A DNA stretch of 62,048 nt from Gnetum montanum (Eukaryota; Streptophyta; Gnetopsida; Gnetales; Gnetaceae): positions 128,589-190,636 of the forward strand of contig MNCI01001841.1 of assembly GCA_015680685.1 (NCBI GenBank). The letters are read 5' to 3'. Shown here in pieces: positions 47,800 through 59,660 of this stretch. Under the pieces are notes generated by a model that was not told where the DNA came from, did not search any database, and saw only the letters and a list, made by a program, of their open reading frames with translations. Numbering within the stretch: position 1 is the first letter of the stretch; each line of letters begins with the position of its first letter. The position numbers and the translations under genes are program-made.

Positions 47800-50092
47800 G
47801 TATCTCACATCACATAGGTGGTGTAGTTGAAAAAGGAGTGGAGGTGTGAGATGCAGTGTTACTATGGATAATGAGGAGTGAAAGTAGAAGAAGATTTAAT
47901 TCATGGAGTAGTAGGTTTGTGATATTCTGGAGGATAGTAGTGATGAAAAAAAAACTGTGGTGGAGACATAGGCTACTAGACATAGTATCCATATGGATCA
48001 AGCTAGTGGTAAGGATACTGTTGCCTTGGTGCTGGCATCCACCATGACTATGGGTTTTGGCATTCCTGATAATAGCCTTGAGGTTGAAGCAACATTCCAT
48101 TTGGATAATATTATTACTGGTGGAACTATTGCTAATAGTTTCCTTGTGGATAAGGTAATCTCTTGGGTGGTTTCCTCCTAGCAAGCTTTGGATTCAAGGC
48201 ATAGACCCCAAATTGCTACAAGTGTGATAGTATTAGGCAACGTCCCTTAGTATGTTCATACTACTAGATGTCACACCCTTCATCACCTATATCAAAATTT
48301 TCAACCTCATCAACTATTACAACCTTACCTTTTTGTTGATGGTAGTTCTTTACAACATTCTTTCTCCTTATTCTCTTTTTATCTTTATTTTCCTATGTTT
48401 TTTCCTCCATGATTTTAAAAATAATTTGGAATTTCTCATCTAAGGAGTGCCATATTTTATCCACCTTAGCTAATATTTCTAGTGAATTGAAAATTTTTTT
48501 CTTTGCACAACCTCCTTGAGTGGTGCTTCCTCCTCAGGATCATAGAGTTGTGTCCCCTTTTTGCAAATGGAGGAATCTTTGTTATATTCCTCTATACTTT
48601 CTCTCTTTTTCAGCTTCTCTTATTTTTTATTCCTTGATTAGTAAGCCTTTGTATTCTATGGGCTCTCATTTTTGATAATCTTCCTTGGCATAAACCCCAA
48701 GAGTCTCTCTAGTTTTATTCTTGAGTCCATTTATCACATGGTGAAATTGCTCCCTTTAAAGAAACTTTGATCTAGGCATCAATATAACAAAGAATAGTAC
48801 CTTTCGAAGGTTACATTAAGGGATCCATGATTACCTTATTTCCACCCTTGAATCTATTTTCTCAAGTTGAAAACTCTAGAGTATGTTTTATATTTGTCAT
48901 TGAATAGCTCAAACATTGTACTCCATCTACAAATAGATTCTAGTTCCAAGGACTAATACTAACTTTTAGCTTCTTTTATAAGTGTCCTAAAGAATAGTTT
49001 AAGCTTCTACCAATTATTCTCAATGTTTTGTAAGGCACAAGAATCATGGAAGGCTTGCAAGTAATGTTTCATATCAATATTATAACATTCCTCAAACTTA
49101 GGAATGCTATTCATATCAAGCCATTTGATCTAGCTATCCCTCTACTACTTGGTGGGAATATAAATTTCCTCTAAGACATTTATCATGCTTCTAGTAGCAA
49201 GTAGTGGTTCATCATAATCATTCTATTCATGATGAATCCTATCATGACCATGTCTCTTATGATGTGATCTACTATGCCTTCTCTCTTGATGATGTTCCTT
49301 CTTTTCTCATTGTCATCTATGTTCCCTTCTTCCATCTCTGTGAGGGGGATTTTTATCATCTCCACCTTGGTCTTAATCATTGCTTCTTCAACCTTATTCA
49401 TGTTCTTCCTTGTTAGAGATTAATGATGAGGAGGATGGTGATGATAGATAGCTAAGAGAGTTATGTTATCTTTCTCTCTGTCTATAGTCCCTTGATTATT
49501 CGTTTAGTGTATGGCTAGGAGACCTTGGCCTTAATATTTTCTTGATTCTAGGACCAATTCCCCCCTTACCTTGTTTCTTGACAAGGTTGAACATAAGCAT
49601 TGATGAGTTGTATTATTTTCACCAAAGGGAGAAGGACCTTAGTGCTAAGACCACCTGGATGGAAGTTCAGTGTCCTCCTTTTCTAATTGTAAGTTTAGTG
49701 TGATAGGAACCTTCTTGTCCTTGGAGGCTTCATGATGGACCTCCATGAATTTATCTTTTCTAACTTCAACTTGTTTGAGTTGATAGTCTCTAAACAGGTT
49801 TTCTATCACGTGGTATTCTAGGGCTATTAGTTCAAATCTCAGCTTCAGTAGTACTACCATGAACAATGAGGGAATAGCACAATCAAGTGGCAACACAACA
49901 TATTTTTCCAAGTTTCTCCAATGTATTTACTTCTCCTGATGACTGATGAAAGTGAAATCTAAATAATAAGGATCTAGATGGACATAGAAAACGTTTAGTT
50001 AATAAGTTTTCTCATCAGTATTTCTCATGGTCCTATCATGTTATTTATTAAGATCATCAACAAGTAAAGAATCAGCCTTGTGAGAAGCAAAC
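47800..50092 (-). pseudogene. gag: Athila-type gag of element B
   Basis: The frame begins about 140 bp after the primer site (MFASHKADSLLVDDLNK near 50092) and continues with stops. The conserved gag core near 49120-48930 (SIPKFEECYNIDMKHYLQAF, HDSCALQNIENNW, KLKLFFRTLIKEAK) aligns residue by residue with the gag of element A. The downstream part (48890-48400) matches the LRKQIQGWK region. The tail at 48184-47810 is rich in Ser, Thr, Asn and His and takes the place of the Pro-rich tail of element A. It is decayed and non-functional. Confidence 0.75.
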
Positions 50093-50234
50093 ATTTTTAG
50101 TTTGTTCTTTTTGTAGTGTGCCTTGAATTAAAATTAAATATTATTATTTCTAAGGATGATATGCTATGTATTCCTCTAATGATATTTGTAAGATTTAACT
50201 ATCTAAAATACTTGACACATAATAGCTAAAAATT

Positions 50235-50253
50235 GTCCCCATCAACGGTGCTA
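50235..50253 (-). other. Primer binding site of element B (drifted)
   Basis: The minus strand reads TAGCACCGTTGATGGGGA, four differences from the tRNA-Asp site, all compatible with C/G-to-T/A decay except one. It lies one base from the 5' LTR. Confidence 0.7.
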
Positions 50254-50254
50254 A

Positions 50255-51121
50255 TGATGAGTGACAAGTAGTTCCAACACCCAACTATACAAATCACAAG
50301 CATATATGCATGATCTGGTTGAATTTTGTGAACCCTTTTACCTAAGTGGACTTTATCTTAGATAATCAAACATTAGGTTATTGATTTTTGTCTTCCCAAT
50401 CATCACTTGTGTTAATTTGGTTCATATGGCTAAGTGTGATTGAGGTGTAAGATATTTGTATTTATAATTTTATTATTTTTATCTTTGAAAATATTAAGAG
50501 ATGAAGTAATTGAAATATTAAAATTTAACTAATTAATGGAACTAAAGGTAAGCTAAACAATCCTAAATGTAGATCATTTGTTCCCACTTTTCGTACATAT
50601 CATAAACTTATACTAATGCCACTAGCTTACTAAGTATTTACTGCTAGGAATACCAAGTATTCACCATTGGGTTACTAAGCATTAGCATATTATGTTCGAA
50701 GTAGTCATACTCATGTTACTATGGAATAAAATATTAAATTCTTAAGTATAGAAAAGTAAAGTATTTGTAAGTAGACTGAATGCTAGTCCAAGCGCTACAG
50801 TGGAGGAAAAAAATATCGATTTTATTTCCATCATCCAAAAGTGTTTAGGTACATCTTATATTCGAATAAAACTTTGTACAATCAATTCAATCCATGCTTC
50901 AATCACTCAAAGGAAAATTTTGCTAAGTCTTATAGAAGAAATTTATAAGAGCTTCACTAGAGGAATGATCAAAGGTACCATAAATGCGGCTAGTGTGCAC
51001 ATTTATATAGGCTTAGGGAGTATCAATATCAATGCATATGTGCCAATGCATCCAAGGATGCGTCGATGGGGATGCATCAACAAGCATGTGTCAACACGAT
51101 TGACTTATTTAGACTTTATCA
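50255..51121 (-). repeat. 5' LTR of element B
   Basis: TGATGAGTGACAAGTAG to GACTTTATCA, the partner of 38223-39074. A TATATAAATG-type TATA (minus sense) lies near 51000-51008. Confidence 0.85.
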
Positions 51122-51126
51122 AAAAG
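51122..51126. other. Target site duplication of element B, right
   Basis: AAAAG, partner of GAAAG at 38218-38222. Confidence 0.7.
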
Positions 51127-51898
51127 TAAATCCTAATTTAATCTAATGATGAATGTCTATTCCACAACTTTCTATCACATTCTTATATGTTTACACTAAT
51201 CGCTAGGATTACCAAGCTAATACACTCCTAGACATCCCAAGTATCTAACCACTACAATTACTAAGTTAATGCAAACTTAATGCTTAAGATACTATTATGC
51301 ACATTCTGCCATGGAATTAATATGTAAAAAATTGTAAATGCTATGTTAGGAAAATAGTAAGTAAAGATAGAAAAATAAATACAAGAAAGTAAATCTAATA
51401 TAAGTTAAAGTACTAAAATGTAAATAAATTAGTCTTGGTGTTTATTATTATTCATGGGTATGTATAGGCATAGCCACTCAAATAAAGACTTCAAATAACT
51501 AACCCAAAAAATCATTGTGGATACTTGCTAATTTCTATAATTTGAAAAATAAAATTGATAGTTTCCCTACTTCTAACTAAATGGTATCATAAATGCAATT
51601 GGTGAGCATGTATTTACAAGCAAGGACTAATTGGAAGGCATTGTAACTAAAATATCACATCATAGGCTATGATGTTTCATTTATAATATCACATAATAGG
51701 ATGCAACCTCACTTCTATAACATAGACTATAATAATGTTTCTAAGATGTAGCTAGTGGATGTGTATTTATGTGTAGGGACTGACTAGGAGATGTTTCATT
51801 TGCAACATTACATCATAGGCTATGACTTCATAGTTATGATGTCATATATGTGACTACAACATCACAACTATTTTACTCTGATGTTTTATTATTCATCA
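51127..51898 (-). repeat. Old Athila-type LTR, right part
   Basis: Resumes the LTR interrupted at 38222: CGCTAGGATTACCAAGC, ATTACTAAGTTAATGC and CACTCAAATAAAGAC correspond to blocks of the element A LTR in the same order (ACTAGGATTACCAAGTG, CACACTCAAATAAAGG). A plausible end is ATTCATCA at 51898, which gives a total LTR of about 1 kb. Confidence 0.65.
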
Positions 51899-52087
51899 TT
51901 AACCATATGAAGCAAACATCATTACAAGTATAACTAGAAAGATAGCAATCTACAATCACCTAAGTAGGCTAGACAACTCTTCTATTCTATCCATGGATTA
52001 AGATACCTTCTATCACAAAGATTATAGATTATATGGCTGGGTATTAGACATACTTATTATCATAAAGGAATGTATTCATTTTGCTAC

Positions 52088-52099
52088 ACTTGATCTAAC
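52088..52099. other. Target site duplication of SINE, left
   Basis: ACTTGATCTAAC, matching ACTTGGTCTAAC at 52308-52319 with one mismatch. Confidence 0.8.
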
Positions 52100-52307
52100 A
52101 TTTTTTTAGGCAAGAAAACTTCAGGCTAGTAGCATAACCCCCACTCACACAGATTCAGAAGGGTAGATGTGAACCACAAATGAAAAGGGTGCTAGCACAA
52201 GGCTACTCCACTGTTGCCACACCTAGAAGTGTAGGCAAAAATTAAACCCACAACCTCTTAACCGAGAGATGAGTATCTTGACCACTTACCCTATACCACA
52301 AGGTGCC
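52100..52307 (-). mobile_element. tRNA-derived SINE, about 208 bp, complete
   Basis: On the minus strand the element starts GGCACCTTGTGGTATAGGG, with an A-box-like TGGTATAGGGTAAG (around 52280-52295) and a B-box-like GTGGGTTTAATTTT (around 52237-52250), and ends in a short A run (52100-52107, T on plus). Twelve-base target duplications flank it. The tRNA-like head, oligo-A end and duplications together are diagnostic of a SINE. It is inserted in the degenerate tandem array. Confidence 0.8.
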
Positions 52308-52319
52308 ACTTGGTCTAAC
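52308..52319. other. Target site duplication of SINE, right
   Basis: ACTTGGTCTAAC, partner of 52088-52099. Confidence 0.8.
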
Positions 52320-52859
52320 TTGGAAAATTTACACATTCTACTACTACATTTAGATAGTGCATTTATTCTTTTACATTTAGTTTGACTTTGAAAATTTTAA
52401 CATTCTACTACTACATTTATATAGGGTAGTTATTCTGCAACATTTATTCTATCTCTAAGAAATTTCAAATGATAATGCCAAAGTTATTCATTCTGCTATG
52501 TTTAACCTAAAAAAACCTTTTCTATCTTATTCTTTTATCTTTGAAAATTTCAAATGTTAATGTCAAAGGTGTTTATTTTGCTACATTGGCATTCATTATA
52601 CTACTTTGGTATTCATCATACTACATTTAAGTCATTTTAGAAGTTTGGGAAAGGTATTTATTTTGCTACATTTTTACTTATAGACCTTCTCTATTCTAAT
52701 TCTTTTATCTTCACAAATTTCAAATGGTAATGTCAAAGAAATTCTTTATATGGAATTGCTATTCATTATAATACATTTATAGCTTTTTTATTTTAATCTT
52801 CTAGCTTTGAAAATTTAAAATGATAATGCTAGAGGTCAATGATTTTTGATAAGATATTT

Positions 52860-55800
52860 AAATACTGTTGCAATGATTAAAACATGGTATGGTTAGCCAA
52901 GTTAACTCATCCATTTAAACTTATTTATAGAAAAAATAAAAAGTAACCAAATTAAATTAGAAATACAACTTACAAAGAAACAACTGAAAGAGAACCTACA
53001 CCAAGTTACCATAAGAGAACAATCTTAGTCATGAAGAATTCCTCAACTTCTCTTTGCTTTCCCTATTTTGCAACCCTCTATCTAGTACTACTGCATCTCT
53101 ATTGTTAAAGACTTTAATCCTCATTTGTACTACTAAGGTAAAGCATGCCAAAGAAATCCTTCATGAAATTAACTACCCTAATAAAGATCTTCATCAATTA
53201 TGCCTAGTTTTTTTTATGTAGTCATCTAGATCTATCATTTTCAAAGTTATTTTTCTAAGTGGAATCAAACTTTTTTGAAGTTTATTAGTAATTCCCAAAG
53301 GTATTTATTGTGGAATATTTGGCCTAACTATGAAATACTTATTTAGCATAATCAACTTACATAAGTTTTGACATGTCTCCTAATGACTCTTTGAAACACT
53401 AACAAGTAGAGTTCACAAATTTATTGTATATTTCTAGTACTAACAACATCACAACTATTATCAATGAATCTAAGCATTTCCAATAATGTGTTTTATTTTG
53501 TAGACAAGCCTGTGTGAAAATTAGCAAGAACCTACATGAAAATTGGATCACACTCTATGAGATTAACATGTGGATGTTTAGGCTAATAGATGTATGAGCA
53601 TCTTCTTGTAAGAAAATGTCATTGAATCTCATAGTGTAAATTTGCCAGTGATTTTACACATTAGCCTATTTTAAATGTAAAATACTTTCAAAAATTTTAA
53701 AGGAAAGTTTTAGAAAATTTGAAAAATATTCTAATTTCTATGACAATGACACGTAAGATTTTTTTCAAAATGTGATTGATTAACACTAGACATCTATTAG
53801 CTTATATATTATCAAATAGGAAAAGAATAACATGAAATCATCAATTGGATTTTCTTTGTGAGAAGTGCAACTAGTGGCTTTAGACTTTATGCATCTAGGT
53901 TATTCTTTTAAGATTCTTTTTGTTAGTCTTGTTAAGAAAGGTTTCTATTCATTTACCTACTTTTCCTAAACAATGAGTTGATTATAGAAAGTTTAATAGA
54001 GCATATAAAACGTAGTATGTTAATCCAAGCATTTTTTTTAACTCATTGTATGGAGTTATTGCAACGTTAGTATTTCATGATCTATGCATGGATAGGAATA
54101 GTAGAGCCAAATTAAGCATGATGAGGATAATGTCCTAACTCCTTTTGCTAGTCTTATATACACTAGTGAACTTTTAATATAATTAAAATCTTGGTATGCA
54201 CAATTTTCTAAGGTAAGTGTTGTAAATTTTTTTATCATAGGCCATTACAGTTTTTATGTACCTATTAAAAAATGATCACTATGATGAAGGCAAAATTGAT
54301 GCTATGAAAGAGACAAATGTCATGTGAACAAAGAATAGCTAAGAAAACCTCTTTACCTATTAAGTTAATTTTCACAAAATCTAAAGTAAACTTGAAACTA
54401 TGAAGGAAATTTATGCCTTACCACCTAGTATCTAACAAATAATTGTAAGGAAGCCCTAGTCTATTTTCACAAATTATTGAGTAGAATGGCCAAAAATACA
54501 AAAGATAAAATATTAAAATCATAAAGATTGAACTTCTCCTATGGGTACAAGTCTATTTTTTGACCTTCCCCTACTTAAGTGCATTCTCAAAAATTCTAAA
54601 GTAGAATGGCCAAAAACCTTTGACCCTACACCTCATGATACTAGCTATTCTAGTTTTTCTTACACTTCATGTAGTCACTAGCCATAAAAAAAAATCAAAT
54701 CTAAATAATGCTTCCATAAAAGCCACCCCTTAGGCTACTCACCCATCAACTATCCCATGACCCTAACCCTGACCCTTCCATTATCATCATCTTTCTCTCG
54801 ATTAGCCATCTTAAGTCCATAATAAACCCTACATCCTTATGACCCTTGAAGGATCATCACCTAAGCATTGCCACATGAACTCACACAATAAGCAAATTTG
54901 AAATTCTAATGGATTTCTCTTTTAGATTTGATAGATTTTTTGATCCCACCAAAACTTTTCTAGATCTTACCTTTCCTAAGGATCATGAAGACATCATATT
55001 ACAATCACTATTATATGATGTACCTACGTGTAATCAATACCATGACCTTCAGTTCATTAACATGTGAAAATGTAACATGTTAAAAATAATTGGTTTCTCT
55101 TGGTCTTCCCCCACCAATCACTTACAACAATGATGACATCTAAGCTCCATAGATGCTCCTCAATCAATGATCAATGCCTGTTGATGTAGAAATTTAGGCT
55201 GCAAAGTGCACAATGCCCAAAGGTACATGACTTTGCAAGGTTGTTTCCTAGGGCACTTTACTTATGGGAATAGCTAGTCAAGGAATAGTCTTGGTGGAAG
55301 AGGAACATGAATTATAATTTAAAAGAACATTATATTTTAAAATATTTAAATACTTGAAAGCAAGAATATTGTAAGTAAAACAATTCACATACATTAAAAT
55401 GATAGGTAATGTCAAATTACATCAACTTGAACACAAACATTGAAAACATTAAACATAAACATTAGAAAGCATCAAAGGGGAAAAGTGAGGATTTAGTAGA
55501 TTATTTTTGGATCCATCTACTTCTGTGATGGAAAGAAAGTTGATTCTTCATGTCTTCCTAAAGGTACTCATGGTAGCATTGGATAGCCCAAGTTAGCTAC
55601 TCAATTCAATCCTTGAGCTCCCAAACCTTAATGATCGTTGCCTCCTTTCCAGCTAGGATGTTACTCCTATCCTTTTCCTAGTCTTTCTCATGCTAGAACT
55701 CAAGGGTAAACCTTTCCAACCTCTTACACAATCTCTCCTCAATGACTTACTATTCTAGCCAATTTTAGAAAGCAACAAGAGGTGGACTAAAGATATGATG

Positions 55801-56812
55801 GGATAACGAGGTGTAGGATGGATAATATGGCAAAGATGGTACCAAACAAGGGAAGGGAGGAAGAGGCCCTTTTTTCCTTACTAGCTGATGCTTTCCTTTG
55901 TAACCAAGAAGTCCTTTATAAGGCTTTCTCCTTCTTCTATTGCCTTTATTCCTATTTGAAGGGGAAGAGGAACTAGCCATGTGTCCTCCCACTTCACCAT
56001 CTCCTTTACTAAGTGTGGTGAAGCGAAGATCCTCTAGATTTCTATGGTAGTTTAAATCTTCTTGTTCTTTTCCATGCTTACCACTTATTTAAGTAAAAAT
56101 AAATAAAATCAAAGTATTTATAAATAAAATCATATATTTCAATTAAGGAGGAAAGCATTTTTTTAATTTTTATTATTATTTAAGATTTCTAAATTGGTCC
56201 ACCAAACAAAGTATGACCAAAATTAACCTTCCATTGAACTCACCCCAAGGTAATCCAAATCCCATACCAAAGATTTATGTATCAAATAAATTCATGGTTT
56301 TCTTCCTTGAATCTAAAAGAGTCCATGAATGATGGAAGAAGTATGGGACACATGCAAATTTAAATTCGAGATGAGTGTACTATGAATTAAAAATGTATTA
56401 TTGTTTGTTGTAAACAAAGAAGAAAATGGAACATTTGTGAACCTAGTATCTGGAAGGTTGTTCAATTATTATTGTTTTCATCTAAATTTTGTAGAACAAT
56501 GCAATTAGAAAGCTCTAGTACATGCTCAACTAGTGAATTTTTTGAGAGATATAGATATGTTAAGCTACTGAGGTTTCCCAAACACTAAGGGATTATACCA
56601 TATAACCTTTACCTTGAAAGGTGTAAATGTGATATTCTCGTTTAGCTACTACAATCAATACCTAGCCATGGAATGATAAAGCATGGATCAAAGATCCAAG
56701 ACCAAGCAACAAAATTCAACCATAAACTCCCTTTTAATTTGTATAGTGCTTTCATGACTTTTAGTGCTAGCTCTACCCTCATCTTCACTATGATGAAAGT
56801 TTCTTTGTCATG
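52860..56812. other. AT-rich DNA without supported genes
   Basis: No open frame here resembles a known family. A short direct repeat GTAGAATGGCCAAAAA occurs near 54481 and 54601. Minus-strand frames at 56090-55500 are charged and coiled-coil-like (for example EERLCKRLERFTLEF) and could be a gag relic, but evidence is weak. Confidence 0.45.
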
Positions 56813-56935
56813 TAATAGGATGATAGATTTTCCATCTAAAGAATGGAATTTAAGATCANTTAATAGGATGATAGATTTTCCATCTAAAGAATGGAATTTA
56901 AGATCATATTTTGATGTATTTCCTTCATGAATTAA
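56642..56935 (-). pseudogene. Possible gypsy protease-RT linker relic
   Basis: The minus strand reads YDLKFHSLDGKSIILL followed by a Lys-rich helix, which is reminiscent of the linker after chromovirus proteases. The stretch is short, lies across an assembly duplication and is interrupted by element F. Low confidence; it may be chance. Confidence 0.2.
56813..56906. repeat. 46 bp duplication around a single N (assembly join)
   Basis: 56813-56858 recurs exactly at 56861-56906 around N at 56859. Confidence 0.9.
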
Positions 56936-56939
56936 GATA

Positions 56940-56944
56940 GGTAG
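56940..56944. other. Target site duplication of element F, left
   Basis: GGTAG, identical to 59991-59995. Confidence 0.8.
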
Positions 56945-57328
56945 TGTTGATGCCAACATTTCCCATGTTGGGCACAAGGCCATGATCAATAACTCTAATC
57001 CCTTGACACTAAGCACAAAGAAAATTAATTTGTACAAGCACATAATAGCCCAAGTGGTGTAGAATATGGGTTACATAATAGTCAGAGAGGTGGTGTAACC
57101 AATGATGGTCATGTCAGGAGTTACATGTATTATAGGAGTTATGTTTGTGGTAACTAACAATGATGGAGAACATGATGGGAGTTATGTGCAAGTGGTGTTG
57201 GGAGTTACGTGCGACAGTGGCATAACCAACAACGTGATAGTCCCAAGTGTTACAAAAGTTGCATAAAAACCCAGGTGGTGGATGTAATCAATGTAGGATG
57301 TGGACATTTAAACACCCAAACAAGAGGC

Positions 57329-57335
57329 TATAAAA
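57329..57335 (+). promoter_or_regulatory. LTR TATA box, element F, 5' LTR
   Basis: GGCTATAAAAGTGG. The same place in the 3' LTR reads GGCTATAAAAGTAG at 59040-59046, so the box is conserved. Confidence 0.7.
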
Positions 57336-57983
57336 GTGGAGGAGCAAACATTGTAGGGGAAGGGGATGTGGCCTTTTTCTCTCTAGCACAGTGACATGGT
57401 GTTAGATGGCAGGTAGCACTTGTAGCCTCCCCTCTCTCTCTTGCAGCAACAAGGCACACTACAAATGGTTGTTGGGGGAAGCAGGGGACTCTCAATACCA
57501 ATGGGGGGCTAAGCAATAGGTAGTGGGTAGATCATCTATCAAGGACTTTCCTCTCCAAAGGAAACTAGTAGACAGTGGTTTCCTTCTTCTTTTTTCTTTG
57601 CACTATAGCAAGTAGCCTTCTCTCTTTCCCTATGTAGGTGTGCACCTAGCAAGTGATGCCAGTAACCTCCTTCCTCCCTCTTGGTCTATGTGACAAGCAA
57701 GTGACCTTCCTAGATGACACGTGGTAGGTAAGTGAGCTCTTGAGGCAGTGGTGGTGGTCACGATAGTGAAAATGCACATGGTGCAACACGTGACAACAAC
57801 ATCTGCAGTAGGCACGTCTATGATAGACATAGCAAACAACAACAGGCATGCACTCCAAGTGGTGGTGCAAGGGTCTAGCCTCTCCTCTCTCATGGCACAC
57901 ATGGTAGACAGAACAACATGTGCACTAGGAAAAAAAGGTTGTGAATGACATGTCTACAACATGCAGAGCAGATATTAGTGGCA

Positions 57984-58003
57984 TCTCTCTCTCTCTCTCT
58001 CTC
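57984..58003. repeat. (CT)n microsatellite in 5' LTR of element F
   Basis: About ten CT units; counterpart at 59641-59660. Confidence 0.85.
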
Positions 58004-58326
58004 CTGATGACTATGAGTAGTGTCAGCTGCAAGGACATCTATGGCTATGAGACAACATGAACTAGTGGTAGCAGTAGGAACTAGGGAAAAGATTGAATTT
58101 TCTAGTTACCTACTATATTTTCATGAAGTCTTGAAGTTAAGGATAGTTATCCTATTCAAATTCCTTGATTTTCTAGTTTAGTTACCTTTTTTGGGAACAT
58201 CACATGGCCCTCTCCAGCTAAGACTATTCCTGGGTTTCCATACCCATACAGAAGGTGCCCTAGGTAATAGTCTCCTCAAACAATTTTTTCCCAAGTGTTG
58301 GTGCATCCAAAATTTATGCATCAATA

Positions 58327-58701
58327 CCTTTTTAGCACTAGAAGAAGGGCCATTTTTCTAGCCTTTGTATCCCATTTTCAAAAATATCAATTTTCTTATT
58401 CCTGATCCTGTTTTGTTCTTATTTCATAACTATTGTTTCCCTTGAATTTTATTTTCTTGTACTCCCTATTAAAAACCCCTATCTCCACAATTTATTTTTT
58501 TCCTTTTTTGAAAAAATTTGATACTTCCTATTTTCTAAATTCATTGTCATTACTGAAATCCTAAACTTTCTTTTCCCAGTTCTAATTTTGATGGTCCTTA
58601 CCTGAATCTTGACTTTTTCCTCTATTTTCTATCTTCTTTTAAGATTTCTATGGTTATGTTGTTCCTTGCACTTGCATGCAATTTTTGGTTTGGGGGATAA
58701 G
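58327..58701 (+). other. Internal domain of element F
   Basis: 375 bp, T/C-rich, no open frame. The start (TTAGCACTAGAAGAAGGG near 58332) may be a strongly drifted tRNA-Asp primer site, but the match is weak. The end is GGTTTGGGGGATAAGGG (58687-58703), a good polypurine tract adjoining the 3' LTR. Confidence 0.7.
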
Positions 58702-59039
58702 GGTTGATGCCAACATTGCCCATGCTAGGCACAGGGCCATGATCAACAAGTCTAATCCCCTAGCACTGAGCACAAAGAAAGTTAATTTGTACAAGCACAT
58801 AATAGCCTGAGTGGTGTAGAATGTGGGTTATGTAACAGCCACATAGGTGGCATAAGTAACAATTTTAGGCAAAGAGTTACATGCATTACATGAGTTATGT
58901 TGGTGGTAACTGACAGTGATGGAGAACATGGTGAAAGTTATGTGTTGGCAATCTATAGCGTTATGGAAGTTGTGTAATGACCTAGGTGGTAGGCATAATC
59001 GACATAGGATATGGGCATTTAAACACCTAGATGAGTGGC

Positions 59040-59046
59040 TATAAAA
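59040..59046 (+). promoter_or_regulatory. LTR TATA box, element F, 3' LTR
   Basis: GGCTATAAAAGTAG, counterpart of 57329-57335. Confidence 0.65.
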
Positions 59047-59640
59047 GTAGAGGAGAAAACATTGTGAGGGAAGGGTGGGTGGCCTCCTTTCTCTCTGGCT
59101 TGACGATGTGGTGTCAGATGATAGGTAAGACTTGTAGCCTTCCCTCTCTCTCTTGTAGCAGCAAGATCATCTATCAAGGACTCCCTTCTCTAGAGGATAC
59201 TAGTAGGTAGTGGTTTCCTCCTTCTTCTTCTTCTTCTTCTTTTTTGCACTACAACAAGTAGACTTCTCTCTCTTCCTGTGTAGGCATGTGCATGGTAAGA
59301 GATGTTGGTAGCCTCTTTCCTCCCTCCTAGTCCATGTGACAAGTAGGTGACCTCCCTGGATGGTGTGTAATAGGCAAGCGAGATGTCAAGGTAGTAGTGG
59401 TGATTATGATAGCCACAGCGTGCATGGTGCATCACTTGATGATGGCATCTATGGTAGGCACATCTATGGCAGACAGTAGTAGGTGACTGCTAACAATAGT
59501 AGGCGTGCGCTCCAAGTGGTAGTGTAGGGATCTAGCCTCTCCTCTCAGGCGGCATGCATGGAAGACTAAATGATGTGTGCACTAGGAAACAGAGGTTGCA
59601 AATGATGTGTCTGTAACATGCAGAGTAGACAACAGTGACA

Positions 59641-59660
59641 TCTCTCTCTCTCTCTCTCTT
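59641..59660. repeat. (CT)n microsatellite in 3' LTR of element F
   Basis: Counterpart of 57984-58003; both LTRs keep a similar unit number. Confidence 0.85.

Larger units (their letters stand above)
38223..51121 (-). mobile_element. Complete Athila-like Ty3/gypsy element B, 12.9 kb
   Basis: Both LTRs (852 and 867 bp), a drifted tRNA-Asp primer site, gag, pol, an env-like region, a polypurine tract and 5 bp target duplications are present in the correct minus-strand order. Many stops throughout pol and visible divergence between the LTRs show an old insertion. It sits inside an older LTR of the same broad family. Athila elements are known to carry a post-integrase env-like frame, consistent with about 5 kb between integrase and the 3' LTR here. 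Confidence 0.85.
52050..52860. repeat. Degenerate tandem repeat (TTTGAAAATTTCAAATG type)
   Basis: Blocks TTTGAAAATTTCAAATGNTAA, GTCAAAG and TTATTTTGCTACATT recur near 52330, 52388, 52455, 52545, 52712 and 52802, with variable spacing of about 60-170 bp. The array starts before the SINE at 52100 and resumes after it. Confidence 0.65.
56945..58326 (+). repeat. 5' LTR of element F (1382 bp)
   Basis: Partner of 58702-59990. It contains an extra segment of about 85 bp near 57450-57530 that is missing in the other LTR, and a (CT)n run at 57984-58003 conserved in both. Confidence 0.85.

Noticed and set aside
47856-48181. Plus-strand frames opposite the gag tail of element B
   Set aside because: Low-complexity shadow of a Ser/Asn/His-rich minus-strand gag tail.
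50800-51129. Plus-strand frame of 109 codons
   Set aside because: Lies inside the 5' LTR of element B, is not conserved in the 3' LTR and runs past the LTR edge.
57630-57948. Frames on both strands in the 5' LTR of element F
   Set aside because: Not conserved in frame in the 3' LTR; Cys/His/Thr-rich composition comes from CA/GT-rich DNA.
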